Shown here piece after piece: positions 34,239-44,638 of a stretch of DNA of 64,000 bases (positions are counted from its first letter, which is position 1; each line of letters begins with the position of its first letter). The position numbers were made by a program, and so were the translations under genes. The DNA lies in assembly GCF_028453695.1 (NCBI RefSeq), contig NC_135774.1, forward strand, positions 6,324,001-6,388,000, in the 5' to 3' direction. The notes beneath the pieces are model-generated. The model did not search any database and was not told the DNA's origin. It saw only the letters and a list, made by a program, of their open reading frames with translations. The DNA comes from Augochlora pura (Eukaryota; Arthropoda; Insecta; Hymenoptera; Halictidae).

Positions 34239-34572
34239 AACATTTCAATATCTCGATATTTTAACGTTTTGACATTTTCAAATTATATTACTATATTTAA
34301 ATGTCTCAATAACATATTTCAATATCTTAATATTTTATCATAATATTATGTTCAGCAATATATTGTAATATAATATCTCAACATTTGAATATTATACTAT
34401 TATAGGTAATATTTACATTCAATTATAATGTCACATTCAATATTATATTTCAACGTCTTAACATTTCGATACTTGAATACCTCAATATGTCAATATTTCG
34501 AGATTTCAATATTACAAAATTTCAATATTTCTTAATTGAGATATTGAATATACAACTCATATCGACCATCCC

Positions 34573-34909
34573 TACGAAACGGACGAACAATACAGAATAC
34601 ATCTGCATACTGCAAAACAATTTATAGCCGTTTGTTAACGAAAATAACACCGTGGTATGGACGTTCCATCAAGATAACGCTGCCATGCACACCAGTCGCA
34701 AAGCAATGCCATGGTTTCAAACAGACGGGATTAATGTTATCAAATGGTTAGCATGTTCTCCTGACCAAAATCCAATGAAAAACGTTCGGAGTACAATTGC
34801 AAGAACAGTTTCTACAAAAAATCAATTAGTTTCAAACGTTATAGAACTAAAAACTGCGATAATTGTGGTCAACAACGGGAAACTTGTCGAAAGCTTGTTG
34901 AGAATATAA
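34573..34909 (+). pseudogene. Tc1-like transposase C-terminal fragment, left arm inner copy
   Basis: Open from about 34640: WTFHQDNAAMHTSRKAMPWF, NVIKWLACSPDQNPMKNVRS, then an ELKTAIIVV tail to a stop at 34907-34909. The Asp of QDNA (34673-34675) is kept. Exactly 34 residues later, where Tc1 transposases have the catalytic Glu of NPIEN, the codon at 34778-34780 is Lys. Its first 180 or so bases duplicate 34056-34238. Too short (85 codons from the first ATG) for the whole protein of about 340. Confidence 0.88.
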
Positions 34910-34998
34910 CGAATCGAATTTTTCTTGCGATAACAAAAAAAGATGAACCTTCACGAATCTCTGTTTGCATCGACAGAAAATTACAATAAAACATCTGC

Positions 34999-35098
34999 NN
35001 NNNNNNNNNNNNNNNNNNNNNNNNNNNNNNNNNNNNNNNNNNNNNNNNNNNNNNNNNNNNNNNNNNNNNNNNNNNNNNNNNNNNNNNNNNNNNNNNNN
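34999..35098. other. Assembly gap (100 N) at inverted repeat centre
   Basis: Exactly 100 N, the conventional placeholder for unknown length, at the spacer between the two arms. The true spacer size is not known. Confidence 0.97.
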
Positions 35099-35196
35099 CT
35101 ATAACACGCGTCCTTCAAGACACGATTATACGCATTAATAGTTTGCAAGGTCCATCTTTTTTTGTTATCGCAAGGAAAATTCGATTCGATGTATTT

Positions 35197-35545
35197 TCAA
35201 CGGGCTTTCGACAAGTTTCCCGTTGTTGACCACAATTATCGCAGTTTTTAGTTCTACAACGTTTTAAAACCGTTGATTTTTTATAGAAACTATTCTTGCA
35301 ATCGTACTCCGAACGTTTTTCATTAGATTTTGGTCAGGAGAACACATTAACCATTTGATAACATTAATCCCGTTTATTTGAAACCGTGCCATCGCTTTGC
35401 GACTGTTGTTGCATGGTCGCGTTATCTTGATGAAACGTCTATACCACGTTGTTATTTTCATTAACAAACGGCAATAAATTATTTTGCAGTATGCAGATGT
35501 GTTCTGCACTGTCCGTTCGTTTTGAAGGGAAGGTCGATATAAGTT
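35197..35545 (-). pseudogene. Tc1-like transposase C-terminal fragment, right arm inner copy
   Basis: Inverted counterpart of 34573-34909. The minus strand shows SRKAMARFQINGINVIKWLM, CSPDQNLMKNVRSTIA; the FHQDNA block is present but in another frame. The same Lys replaces the catalytic Glu, so that change predates the inverted duplication or was in the source copy. Confidence 0.85.
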
Positions 35546-35944
35546 GTATATTCAATATCTCAATTGAGAAATATTGATATATTAAAATGTTGAAATATCG
35601 AAACGTTATAATATTGAAATCTCGAAATATTGTCATGTTCAGATATTCAAATATTGAATGGTAAAATGGTGAAATAGTTAAATATGGAGACTTATTTAAT
35701 ATTTAAGCACATATAATAATTTAATGTAGGTATTGTACATAATAATATAATATTGAAATATATCTCAACATTATCTCATATATTTCAATATTATAATTTT
35801 ACAATATACTACTGAACAAAATAATATAATATAAATATAGATATTGAAATGTTGAAATATTAAAATATGTTATTGAAACATTGAAATTTTGTAAAATAAT
35901 ATTGAATTGTTAAAACGTTAAAATATCGAGATATTGAAATGTTG

Positions 35945-36330
35945 AACACGTTGGTCATTTGATAACGTTAATCTCGTTTGTCTAAAACCATGGTATCGTC
36001 CTGAGACTGGTGTTTATGGCCGCGTTATCATACTAGAACGTCCATTGCACAATGGTAATTTCGTTAACAAACGGTAATAAACTATTTTACAGTTTGTTGA
36101 TGTATCATACACTATCTGTCCGTTTTGAAGGGAAACTCGGTATCAACACACTGTTCATGAAAAATATCGCGCAAATTATGACACCAACACCGCCCTTTTT
36201 TTTTAAAGAGGAACGCGGTTCTTTTCTGAAATCTCGTCGACGGACACTGTACCTGTTCGTTCCATCCAAATCGAATTCTATTACGTCCAAAAGTATTGCC
36301 CGATTATCGGTAAAAGAAGTTGAAGTTACC
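35945..36330 (-). pseudogene. Tc1-like transposase fragment, right arm outer copy
   Basis: Inverted counterpart of 33929-34238 but more complete: FTDNRAI (first catalytic Asp region), EFDLDGTNRYSVRRRDFRKE, then after a lysine run GGVGVIICAIFFMNSVLIPS and KRTDSV. The QDNA part follows in broken frame toward 35945. DLDG..DFRKEPR matches the NLDGPDG..DLRKE stretch of Tc1 transposases. Confidence 0.85.
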
Positions 36331-37135
36331 TGATTTTAAAAAGGTTCAGTGTCTAAAATTAATTAACTCGTTTCCATTCTCGATGCAGGTTTGCTCGAAC
36401 GTACTCGAGTCTCGCAAGTTTATCCCATGTCAAAAGTTTAGGTGTCGTCTTCGATTTTTCATATTAAAAATTTTTCATCCGTACACCGCGTACAGTCCGC
36501 CGAGAAGCATCAAACATTCAAACATTTTTCATTCGATCGCAGCTTGTTAGCGAATCGCTCGCTGTGTTTACAGTAATCCGTTCGGTGCTCAATTTTTTCT
36601 TCGGTTCACCTTCTTACTTTTAGCATAATTATCCGGGTCGCTTAAGAAATTCAAAATTATTTTACGCGATTGTCTCATTTTTGTAGCAGTGTTCTTGTGC
36701 GTCGCCTTCTTCCTCACATTACCCTGAAAATCTTTGATGAAATGTGGCAACGCTGCTATTACCAGTAGACGATTTTTATAAACAAAACTAAATTTCGAGC
36801 TTGTACAAAATACGTCTCGTTAAGTTTCGGTATAGTAACGATGCTGTCATAGCATCGCAGCAACTGAAAGTCAGAACTCTAATTGTCTTCCGTCTTATGT
36901 AGTAGCAACTTCTTAGATATTTACACGAAACTTGAAACTTATTATTTATCGTACACTTTCACCTCGTATAGTCGATCTTTATGCATTACAGCCCAAAAGT
37001 CCGAAATACTGAAAAACGGGGACAATGCTATAGTTATGCTTCTTAGTGTATATCTGCAAAATAGTGTCTTTTCTATTTATAAAAATAGCGAAATTACATA
37101 AGTTTAAGAAAAATGTGTATAGTTTCATGTAACTG

Positions 37136-37540
37136 ACGAGAGAAAGTTTAAAACATGTTCCTTTAGAAACTTTATTTTGCGATACGGCTGATATTAATAT
37201 CTCCAGATCTAGTTGTTCGATCGACTGCAAATTTGGACACAGTCTTTGGTACCTTTAATAACATTTCCTTTGTCGACGATTTTGTTTCTTGTACGGTAAA
37301 ATATAGAGCAGAAGCTGAAAGAACGGAATTGAATATTTTAAGTAGATGCATTTGAATTATATTATATTTTTATTGCATTGAATTTATATATTATTATAAT
37401 CATTATTATTTAATAATACATATTTTAATGATAAATCTTAACATATCTAACATACGTAACACACATTAAGATACGTCATCAAAATAAATTCTTACCCGAC
37501 ATACATTTCAAATCCTAAAACATATCAAACCGTTTACACA
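37136..37540. other. AT-rich spacer, no gene seen
   Basis: Contains no frame over 40 codons with a motif. Ends where CGTCTTT-containing minisatellite units start. Confidence 0.5.
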
Positions 37541-38990
37541 GCTTAACCGTCTTTGAGGCGATTTTAGATATCTTTAGGGCGATTTTTAGATTTTGGACGT
37601 CGTTAAGATAATTTTTATATTTTGGACGTCTTTAAGATGGGTTTTAAATTTTTTCCCCAACAGAATCAATTTTACTCGTCCTATTCAATCTGCAAGCACG
37701 AGCAATAGTCATTTAAACCTCGTTACAGCCTAACCGTCAATCCGTCACGAGGTCTCTTCGATACCAACCAAAAACCTAATTGTTTCAGCGTGCACTGCTG
37801 TCGAATATAAATCACAGTAAAGCGTAACGAAATAGCCGTGTTTTGTAACGCGTGTCCAATAAATGCGATTAATTTTACCGGTCAATTACCGAGATAATAC
37901 GACGGTGTCCATTTCGAGGGTCCTAATTAATGGTGCCGATATGGAAAGTAGCGCTGCAATTTCGCGGCGTATCGGATCTTCGCGGCCCGGGACTACGGAA
38001 TCGGTGCTGTTCGTCGCCAGTCGGTCGCGCTCGGCCGTCAGTCGTCGCTGCTCAACGGTGCTCGCGGCTCGCAGCCCAGTTCGGCCGCGCTCGGTTTCCG
38101 CCGTACCTCGGGATGCGAGGGAGACAGCCGTAGGAAGGAAAGCTCGACGAAAAGCGATATTCCTTTGGTTCACGCGCGAGCGATCCGACAAAGTTCCTCG
38201 ATGTTCGGCCGGTATACTACGCTTCTCCGTGTTGAAGGATGGATCGCGTTACACGTCCGTATCATGTAACACCCCGATCTACAAAGGCGAGCAGCTCGCG
38301 GCCTGGAACGGCTCCCACCTCGTTCCAGGGACCGGTGCCGATGATTCTTTGCCGCCCGCCGCGTTTATTGACCGGACACTTGCGGCAAAAATTCTTGCTG
38401 GAATTTTTAAATCGATTTTGGACGTTTTTGGAGAGGATTTTAAGATCTTCGATGTGTTTAAAACGATTCTGGAGATTTTTAAAGAGATTTTGTACGTCTT
38501 TAAGGCGATTTTTAGATTTTGAATGTTTTAAAAACAATTCTGGAGATTCTTAAGTTGATTTTGGACGTGTTTAGGGCGATTTTTAGATATTGTCTATCAT
38601 TAAGGCGATTTTGAACGTGTTTAAGACGTTCCTGAACGTCTTTAAGACGATTTCGAACGACTTTAGCATGATTTTTTAGATTTTTCAAGTTTTTAAGACG
38701 ATTTCGGACGTCTTTAAGGAAATTTTTAGATTCTGAACATCTCTAAGGCAACTTTGGATGACTTTAATTTGTAATGACACTTTGAAACGACACTAATATT
38801 TTACGAATGTCCTAGGAATGTCCTAGGGATGTCCTAGAAACGTTCTGTGTCACATTGAAAATGGCTCTTAGTTGTTTTTAGGACGTCATGTAAACGTTTT
38901 GAGAGCGATCTTTTGACGTTCCTTAGACGTCCCAAAACAGATGTCTTAAAAACATCTTAAAGGTTGCTTAAAAACAGCTTGGGAACGTTG
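37541..38990. repeat. GACGTCTTTAAGGCGATTTTTAGATTTT minisatellite, split
   Basis: Units of about 27-33 bases (GACGTCTTTAAGGCGATT then TTTAGATTTTG) lie at 37545-37650 and again at 38396-38770 in the same orientation, separated by a GC-rich block. 38770-38990 passes into the general GACGTC family (GTCCTAGGAATGTCCTAG, AACGTTCTGTGTCACA). Confidence 0.85.
37651..38395. other. GC-rich block within minisatellite; 219-codon frame not accepted
   Basis: 37930-38390 is CpG-rich. A plus-strand frame of 219 codons starts at 37863, rich in Arg, Ser and Ala. Its last 45 or so residues (IFKSILDVFGEDFKIFDVF) are a translation of the neighbouring minisatellite. There is no domain, and a minus frame of 101 codons overlaps. 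I treat it as a chance frame; an unrecognised exon in the GC-rich part remains possible. Confidence 0.45.
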
Positions 38991-39599
38991 CGCAATGGAC
39001 ATCTCAAAGACGACTCATAACTGTCGTCACTCGAGTGCAAAGGGTTAATCGCGGCTGGCTGTATAGGTGCGCGTTAGTATGCCCAGTATTCGCGTGTTTC
39101 GTGTAGCGGTCGCGCGATTCGATAAAGAAATCCGAGGGGGTGAGTCTGGTGATCTAACGGGCCAAGGTCTGTTGCTTCAGCGGGCCATCCATTCACTCGA
39201 GCAACGTTCATTCAGATAATCCTGAACGAAACTGGAATACTACCGCCCTATCCGGCTCGATTCACCAGACTTTACCCGCGCGACTTGAACGACTCCTACG
39301 AAATTCAACAACGCGGGATTATTCGTTTATGGAAAATTCCTTCCATGCCTGTGACATGATCAACTTATAATGTAATTATAACATAAGCAATAATTTAATA
39401 ACTTTTACGGAAATTTTTAGTCGTTAACGTGCCCGGCCAGAATTTCGACAATAGATTATTATTGAATATTATTATTAATTAGTTGTTATATTATTACTAA
39501 TAGAGTACTACTAATATTACTAATTATAGTAGTATAGTTAATATTGTAATAAGTAAACAGTGATAATTATTTAATAGAATAATGTGATTAGTAAAATAA
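38991..39599. other. Single-copy DNA with an orphan piggyBac-type end
   Basis: CACTCGAGTGCAAAGGG at 39028-39044 followed by TTAA (39045-39048) matches the right end of the MITE at 17681-17908. No partner end was found nearby on the left. 39050-39330 is GC-richer; the rest is AT-rich. Confidence 0.6.
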
Positions 39600-39735
39600 T
39601 GATGTCTTTAAGACATCTTTAAGACGTTTTTAGGACGTCTGTTTTGAACGAGTTTAAGACATCTTTGAGATGTCTTTAAGCAGTTTTTAGAATTTCTGTT
39701 ATGGGACGTCTTTAAGACGTCTTATAGATATATTT
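39600..39735. repeat. GACGTC repeat block
   Basis: TCTTTAAGACATCTTTAAGACGTTTTTAGGACGTC-like units, about 135 bases, ending at a (CT)n run (39745-39766). Confidence 0.85.
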
Positions 39736-40460
39736 AAGTCAACTCTTTCTCTCTCTCTCTCTCTCTTTCCCTCTCTACCCCCAGCCCTCGCACGATGCGA
39801 AAGTAAACAATAAACAACCATCAAATTATCAACAGATACGAGATACAGGATTTATGTAATTCGTCCCGATCAACATCGCGCCGAGTTAAAAAAACAAATC
39901 GTTCATATGGAACATAGTGTTACGAGACATAGCGCTCGTTTCGACAAAGAAGTGAAGTACTTTGAACTTCCGCGAGATTTCTGATAAACGGTCGGACAAA
40001 GAGAATGAAAAAAAACGGTGTCGTGTCGCCACAAATAAATCAAAAAGGAATGGAACCACTGGACCGGCTTTCATTCAACCGTCGAACGTAGGCGTCCATC
40101 CGCCTATGCTATCTTATCAGCCGCAACGACTGAAACGGATGTTTCGATAATGATACTACTCTCCTCTTGGAAACGCGCTGCTCGCGGAGAGGACGATGCT
40201 CGCAGCCAGCCGCGTTAAAAAGGAAACATGCGGCACCGATCAACAAGAGAGAACTTCAAAATTACGCTGATAACATCGACGATAACTATTTTATAAACAT
40301 TTAATGAATAATACATAATTATTTAATTATTAGTTATATATTATTTGTATATAATATGTTAATTTTACATTCAGTTATATACTAGTTATATGTTAATTAT
40401 ATAATAAATTAATTATATATTATATATATATATATTACAGCCTGGCGTGCACTGTGATGG
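39736..40460. other. Mixed single-copy DNA, no gene seen
   Basis: CT microsatellite at 39745-39766, a GC-richer part at 40060-40240, then AT-rich TTAATTATATAATA to 40440. Opposed 62-codon frames have no domain. Confidence 0.5.
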
Positions 40461-40830
40461 AGGCTAGCGAAAGAGAAAGAACAGTGCAATCCACGGAGAC
40501 CAAGAGAGAGAGAGCGAGAGAGAGAGAATTTTAGATAGATAAAAGGAGAGAGAATGTGAAAGAATAAGGGTTTCAGAAAGAGAAAGACACGGAGAGAGAG
40601 ATTTGAGAGAAAGAGTGAGAGACAGGGGGAAGAGAGACAATTTAAGAGAGGGGGGTGGGGGAAGAGGGCGAATTTGAGAGAGAGAGAGAAAGAGAGAGAT
40701 TTTGAGAAAGTAAGGATTTTCGAAAGAGAGGTGCACAGGAAGAGAGAATTTGAGAGAAAGAATGAGAGACAAGGGGAGAAAGAGTCAATTTCAGAGAGAG
40801 AGAGAAAGGGAGAGGGAGAGGCGGTTGCTG
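40461..40830. repeat. Polypurine tract with GAGAATTTGAGAGA units
   Basis: About 370 bases almost free of pyrimidines on the plus strand. A unit of 40-50 bases (AGAGAATTTGAGAGAAAG then GAGAGACAGGGAGA) repeats. The same unit occurs at 44330-44400 and 44930-45070. Minus frames through it are Ser/Leu/Phe-rich repeat translations. Confidence 0.85.
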
Positions 40831-41487
40831 CAAGATAGGTAAGAGGCCGTTGGCCGGACCGGGCAAGGCTGCCGGCAAGGCGAGCCAGGGCCGTGCTAGC
40901 GGATAAAGAGGACAGGCGCTTCATATGACAACAACTTAATAATGATTCTCTCTAGTGGCGGTCTTAAGTAAATATTATATTTAATATAAAATATTTCATA
41001 TTAGGACTAAGTACTTTCTTAAGTACTTTAAACTACTTTTCATTTAAATATTTCGAGATCTTAATGTCCCAATCAACTTTTAATATTATACTATTATGTT
41101 CAATATTTGCGTTTATTTAGTATATTATATTCCATATATTTCGACATTTCAACATTTTTATATATTTTAATGTTTCAATATCTCAATATGTCAGTTTCTC
41201 AACATTTTAATATTATACTAGTATATTCAATATTTACATTCAATTAATACATTATACGCAATAGCATGTTTCGGTATTATTCTTCAACATTACAAGATAC
41301 GATTTTAAGATTTCTAAAAGATTTCCCATAGATTAGACGACTATTATTTAAATATAATAACAATGAATAAAAATATTTGAAAAAACCAAGCATCGATAGC
41401 ATGTTGTTCACGAGATATTAATAAGTATACGATCTGGAAGCTTTTCAGTTCTGCTGTAATTTATTGTTAATATCCATGCATAGAAGG
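40831..41487. other. AT-rich DNA with TTTCAATAT words
   Basis: 41040-41290 resembles the AT-rich stretch between the duplicated Tc1 fragments (34239-34560), sharing ATTATACTATTAT, CAATATTTACATTCAATTA and TCTCAATATGTCA. No gene. Ends at an assembly gap. Confidence 0.6.
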
Positions 41488-41587
41488 NNNNNNNNNNNNN
41501 NNNNNNNNNNNNNNNNNNNNNNNNNNNNNNNNNNNNNNNNNNNNNNNNNNNNNNNNNNNNNNNNNNNNNNNNNNNNNNNNNNNNNNN
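41488..41587. other. Assembly gap (100 N)
   Basis: Exactly 100 N. The inverted repeat arm starting at 41588 is cut by this gap; its counterpart continues beyond the matching point. Confidence 0.97.
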
Positions 41588-42040
41588 AACGAGCAACATC
41601 CCATTCACGGAAACTGTACAACGTTAAAAACTGCCATCGACGTTCGGTTGGACGAGAATCTCGCACCCTCGAGCTTCCAAAGGGTCTGGTCAACTAAAAT
41701 AATCAAAATTGCCCTTGGAGGTCTTATACTTATTCTCAAGCTAAATACATGAATCATTGAACAAAGTCCTAATGACGAGCATATACAGTTCGAGAATCGT
41801 TAAAATAATTTTGTACTCTGCAACTATTTCCGTATGTATTTTCTCTCCGATAGCTTTGAATCGATGGAAAAGCGCGTGATCTTATTTACTCTGTAACTAC
41901 CCCTATGGACATGTTACAAGGTTAACATTTCGCGAGGATGTGTATTTATTGGTCAACCCCATCGAAAAACTTCTGAGGGCAGTTTTAGCCATTTTAATCG
42001 ATTTGGTTATGCGAATAGGGACTTCGCATCGCACGATCAA
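41588..42040 (+). repeat. Inverted dispersed repeat pair, left copy
   Basis: Matches the reverse complement of 46780-47245 nearly base for base (CGAGCAACATCCCATTCACG, TTAGGACTTTGTTCAATGAT region, CATCGAAAAACTTCTGAGGG). The right edge encodes, on this strand, a hydrophobic peptide LLRAVLAILIDLVM also present in the other copy, with a third weak match at 49700-49740 (HLRTALTILVGF). Stops elsewhere argue against a gene here. Family not recognised. Confidence 0.9.
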
Positions 42041-42296
42041 ATATCGTGATACTTTAATAAAATCGAGAGCTTTTTACAAAAGAAATACGGGAATTTGGAA
42101 GATTACTTTGGAAATCAAATTCTATCCTTCTATCAGCAATATTTAAACATCGAAGCGAAGGTTGTCCAATTGTTAAATATAAATAATCTGTCTCGCGAAG
42201 AAATTTGTTAGTCGCGAGCAAGGAGATAACCATTCTGGTCGTGAAAGAAATAGTAATGCGGAGGGTTGAATACGTAGGTTGTAAGAATTTTTGTAT

Positions 42297-42395
42297 TTTG
42301 TCAAGGTTATGGTATAGAATTTTTAGGTTATATTATGGTTGTGTTATAGAATTTTTGGGTAATGCCAAGGTTATAGTATAGAATTTTTAACCAAA
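42297..42395. repeat. Tandem repeat, three units of about 33 bases
   Basis: GTCAAGGTTATGGTATAGAA, then TTTTTAGG, repeated at about 42300, 42335 and 42367 with small changes. Confidence 0.8.
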
Positions 42396-42704
42396 GTCTA
42401 CGTATAAAGTTTCTGCTTTATATGGAGTTTCTAAATTGACGTTATTTTTTAGATTAATATTGTTTTATGCAATTTTTGCTATATACTATAATTTATAGTA
42501 TATAGTATGTTACATTATGTAGTATTTTATATTGTCTATTATACAATATATTATGTAGTATATTTTAGTATATAATTTAATTTATGGTATGTAGTATATT
42601 ATGTTATATAGTATATTCTTGTATATAATATAATTCATAGTAAGTAGTATATTATATTTTATATTATATTGCATGTTGTATAGTATTTAATTGTAAGTAT
42701 CTAT
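42396..42704. other. AT-rich TATAGTATATTATGT tract
   Basis: Degenerate TATAGTATATTATGTAGTAT repeats, no gene; leads directly into repeat B. Confidence 0.6.
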
Positions 42705-43225
42705 TAATAATCAATGATATTTATACTTTTCGTTTCATATTTAGTACAAATTCTACTTTTTCTATTATTTCTTTTTACGCCGATAATAGTAATTTTTATC
42801 ATTCTGCGACGTTCTCTCGTCCATTTCGTCGAAACTCGGGAACAACAATGATTTTTATCAACGATCCGGTGCCGACAGTTTATGAAATATCGTTTCGGAG
42901 CCCAAAGTTACAAAGAGATCCGCGACCAATAACTAATTAATAAGAACACGCGCTCGTTTCCGTGCCTGACGATTAATTAACAAATATATCTTTCGCGATC
43001 GAGTTCGCTCCGGTGTTTTCGCAAACAATATACAAATCCTAATAAATAGTCCATTCATACTGACAAAAAATTGTAGCAGATAGAATGAAACTTCAAACTC
43101 ACTTGCAATAAAAAAGAAACCGAGACATTAGTATACTCGTTAGTCGACGCATATTGTCGCGGAGGTGCCCATTGCAGTTCGGATTTGAAAAGAACATTCC
43201 GACCATATGGATGTTAAGATAATAT
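42705..43225. repeat. Dispersed repeat B, copy 2
   Basis: Same orientation as 14870-15560, shorter by about 100 internal bases. Shared blocks are listed at copy 1. Directly followed by a GACGTC block, as in copy 1. Confidence 0.87.
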
Positions 43226-43264
43226 TACTTATTTCTGTTGCTCGGTGTAATTAAGATTGTCCTC

Positions 43265-43675
43265 AAGATTCGATTTTATCGGACGTCTAAAGGACGTTTT
43301 AAAGACGTATTTAGGACATTTTAATGATGTTTCATATCAGACGTCTAAAAAACGTTTTAAACACGTTCCATAACAAACATTCAAAGGGCGTTTTAATCCT
43401 CTCAGTACCGACCAAAAAATTCTGTATCTGAGCAAAATATTTAAAACTCGTTTGATAAAGTTTCGGAAAGAAATTGCAAGAATTTTGAAAAGCCTGATAA
43501 ATAACAAATTCAAAAAGGGGGAAGAAATAAGAATTGAAATTGTTGTTAAATAAAAATATTAAGAAAACTATCTTTCCAACACCAGCCAACAACGATACAT
43601 CGTTGTTCGGTACTAAGAGGGTTAAAGACGTCTTTAAGATGTTTCAAAGACATCACATATAGGACGTAAACAGTA
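43265..43675. repeat. GACGTC repeat block split by a piggyBac-type MITE
   Basis: 43265-43392 and 43626-43675 are halves of one block (GGACGTCTAAAGGACGTTTTAA; AAAGACGTCTTTAAGATG). The right edge GACGTAAACAGTA and the following block (to about 43760) match 15960-16040. Confidence 0.87.
43393..43625. mobile_element. Short piggyBac-type MITE
   Basis: TTAA (43393-43396) then TCCTCTCAGTACCGACC. The right end, read inward, is CCCTCTTAGTACCGAAC, flanked by TTAA (43622-43625). Fourteen of 17 end bases pair. The interior of about 200 bases is AT-rich with no transposase motif. Inserted into a GACGTC block. Confidence 0.82.
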
Positions 43676-44089
43676 CTATTCCATCATTAGTCGACGAATT
43701 CGTTTCGGGAAGACGCACATTGCAATTTGCATTTGAGAAAAGCGTTTCCGATGTGATAAAAGTATCTGATATTCATTTAAATACGAGTATCGAATACAAA
43801 TATGTATTTATGTATGAATGTTGAATGCAAATGCAGCATAGAAGGTGAAGAGCGATCGGACGCGACCCTGGTAAGACGTACAGCGAAAGGTATATCATAC
43901 AGCCCTGTTAGAACAGCTTGGCGCAGCCGTTTCGCCATATAATTCTGCGAGACAGGGAATTCAGTTCGGTCCTTGCTGCGGCACGAGTATCCGAGTGCCG
44001 AAGTATCGGTACAAAGGAACTCCAAGGACAAAAGGATAGTTCGCGCTCTGTAGCTTGACACGAAGGATACCGGGAGGAGAGACAGAGGG
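43676..44089. other. Repeat B/GACGTC flank and single-copy DNA
   Basis: 43680-43765 matches 15980-16055. 43770-44080 is single-copy, GC-richer toward the right, no gene. Confidence 0.55.
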
Positions 44090-44156
44090 AGGGTTGGAGT
44101 CGGGGGGGGGGGGGGGGGGGAAGGGGGGGGGAGAAAGAGAGAAAGGGAGAGAGAGG

Positions 44157-44226
<70 letters not shown>

Positions 44227-44538
44227 GTGAGAGGGAAAAATATAGGATGGAAGAGAGAGAGAGAGAGAAGCAAAGAGAGATCTTGAGAAAAAGGAAGATA
44301 GAAATAAAATTGATGAAAGAATGAAACAGGGAGAGAATTTGAGAAAGCGAAAGACAGGGAGATTATTACAGAAAGGGAGAGACAGAATGAGAATTTGAGG
44401 AAAATATAGAATGGTTGGGGGAAGAGAATGCTTTCCTCAAATCCGAAACTGCAATTGTCGTGCTTGAATTCCAGCGAATGGGAACTGTGTCCCGTAGCAA
44501 AGTGCTGGCTGAGACCCCCGATGCAATGGGACGAGTCG
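44090..44538. repeat. Polypurine tract with G and GA runs, ending at a gap
   Basis: Runs of 19 G (44102-44120) and 8 or more G, (GA)n at 44161-44215, then AGAGAATTTGAGAAAG units as at 40461-40830. A short mixed segment (44410-44538) precedes the N gap. Minus frames across it are repeat translations. Confidence 0.85.
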
Positions 44539-44638
44539 NNNNNNNNNNNNNNNNNNNNNNNNNNNNNNNNNNNNNNNNNNNNNNNNNNNNNNNNNNNNNN
44601 NNNNNNNNNNNNNNNNNNNNNNNNNNNNNNNNNNNNNN

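Larger units (their letters stand above)
33231..37135. repeat. Large inverted repeat (about 3.9 kb) of Tc1-like relics
   Basis: The left arm (33231-34958) and right arm (35150-37135) are diverged inverted copies. Markers pair from outside in: GTCAGTTACAYGA (33231 / 37120), TTTTTATAAATAGA, CTATAGCATTGTCCC (33357 / 37030), GAGTACGYTCGAGCAAAC (33630 / 36400), GGTAACTTCAACTTCTTTT (33704 / 36330), GGCGGTGTTGGTG (33990 / 36190), and GCGATAACAAAAAAAGATG (34929 / 35160). The centre is an asymmetric spacer holding an N gap (34999-35098). Transposase fragments in both arms point toward the centre. Divergence is visible in every block, so the structure is old and is not a simple recent assembly fold-back. 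Confidence 0.88.

Noticed and set aside
37863..38522. 219-codon plus-strand frame as a possible gene
   Set aside because: No recognisable domain, Arg/Ser/Ala composition expected from CpG-rich DNA, an overlapping minus frame, and a C-terminus that is the translation of the adjacent minisatellite.
40409..40924. 171-codon minus-strand frame rich in Ser, Leu and Phe resembling a membrane protein
   Set aside because: It is the complement of a polypurine minisatellite; hydrophobicity comes from the CT-rich codons.
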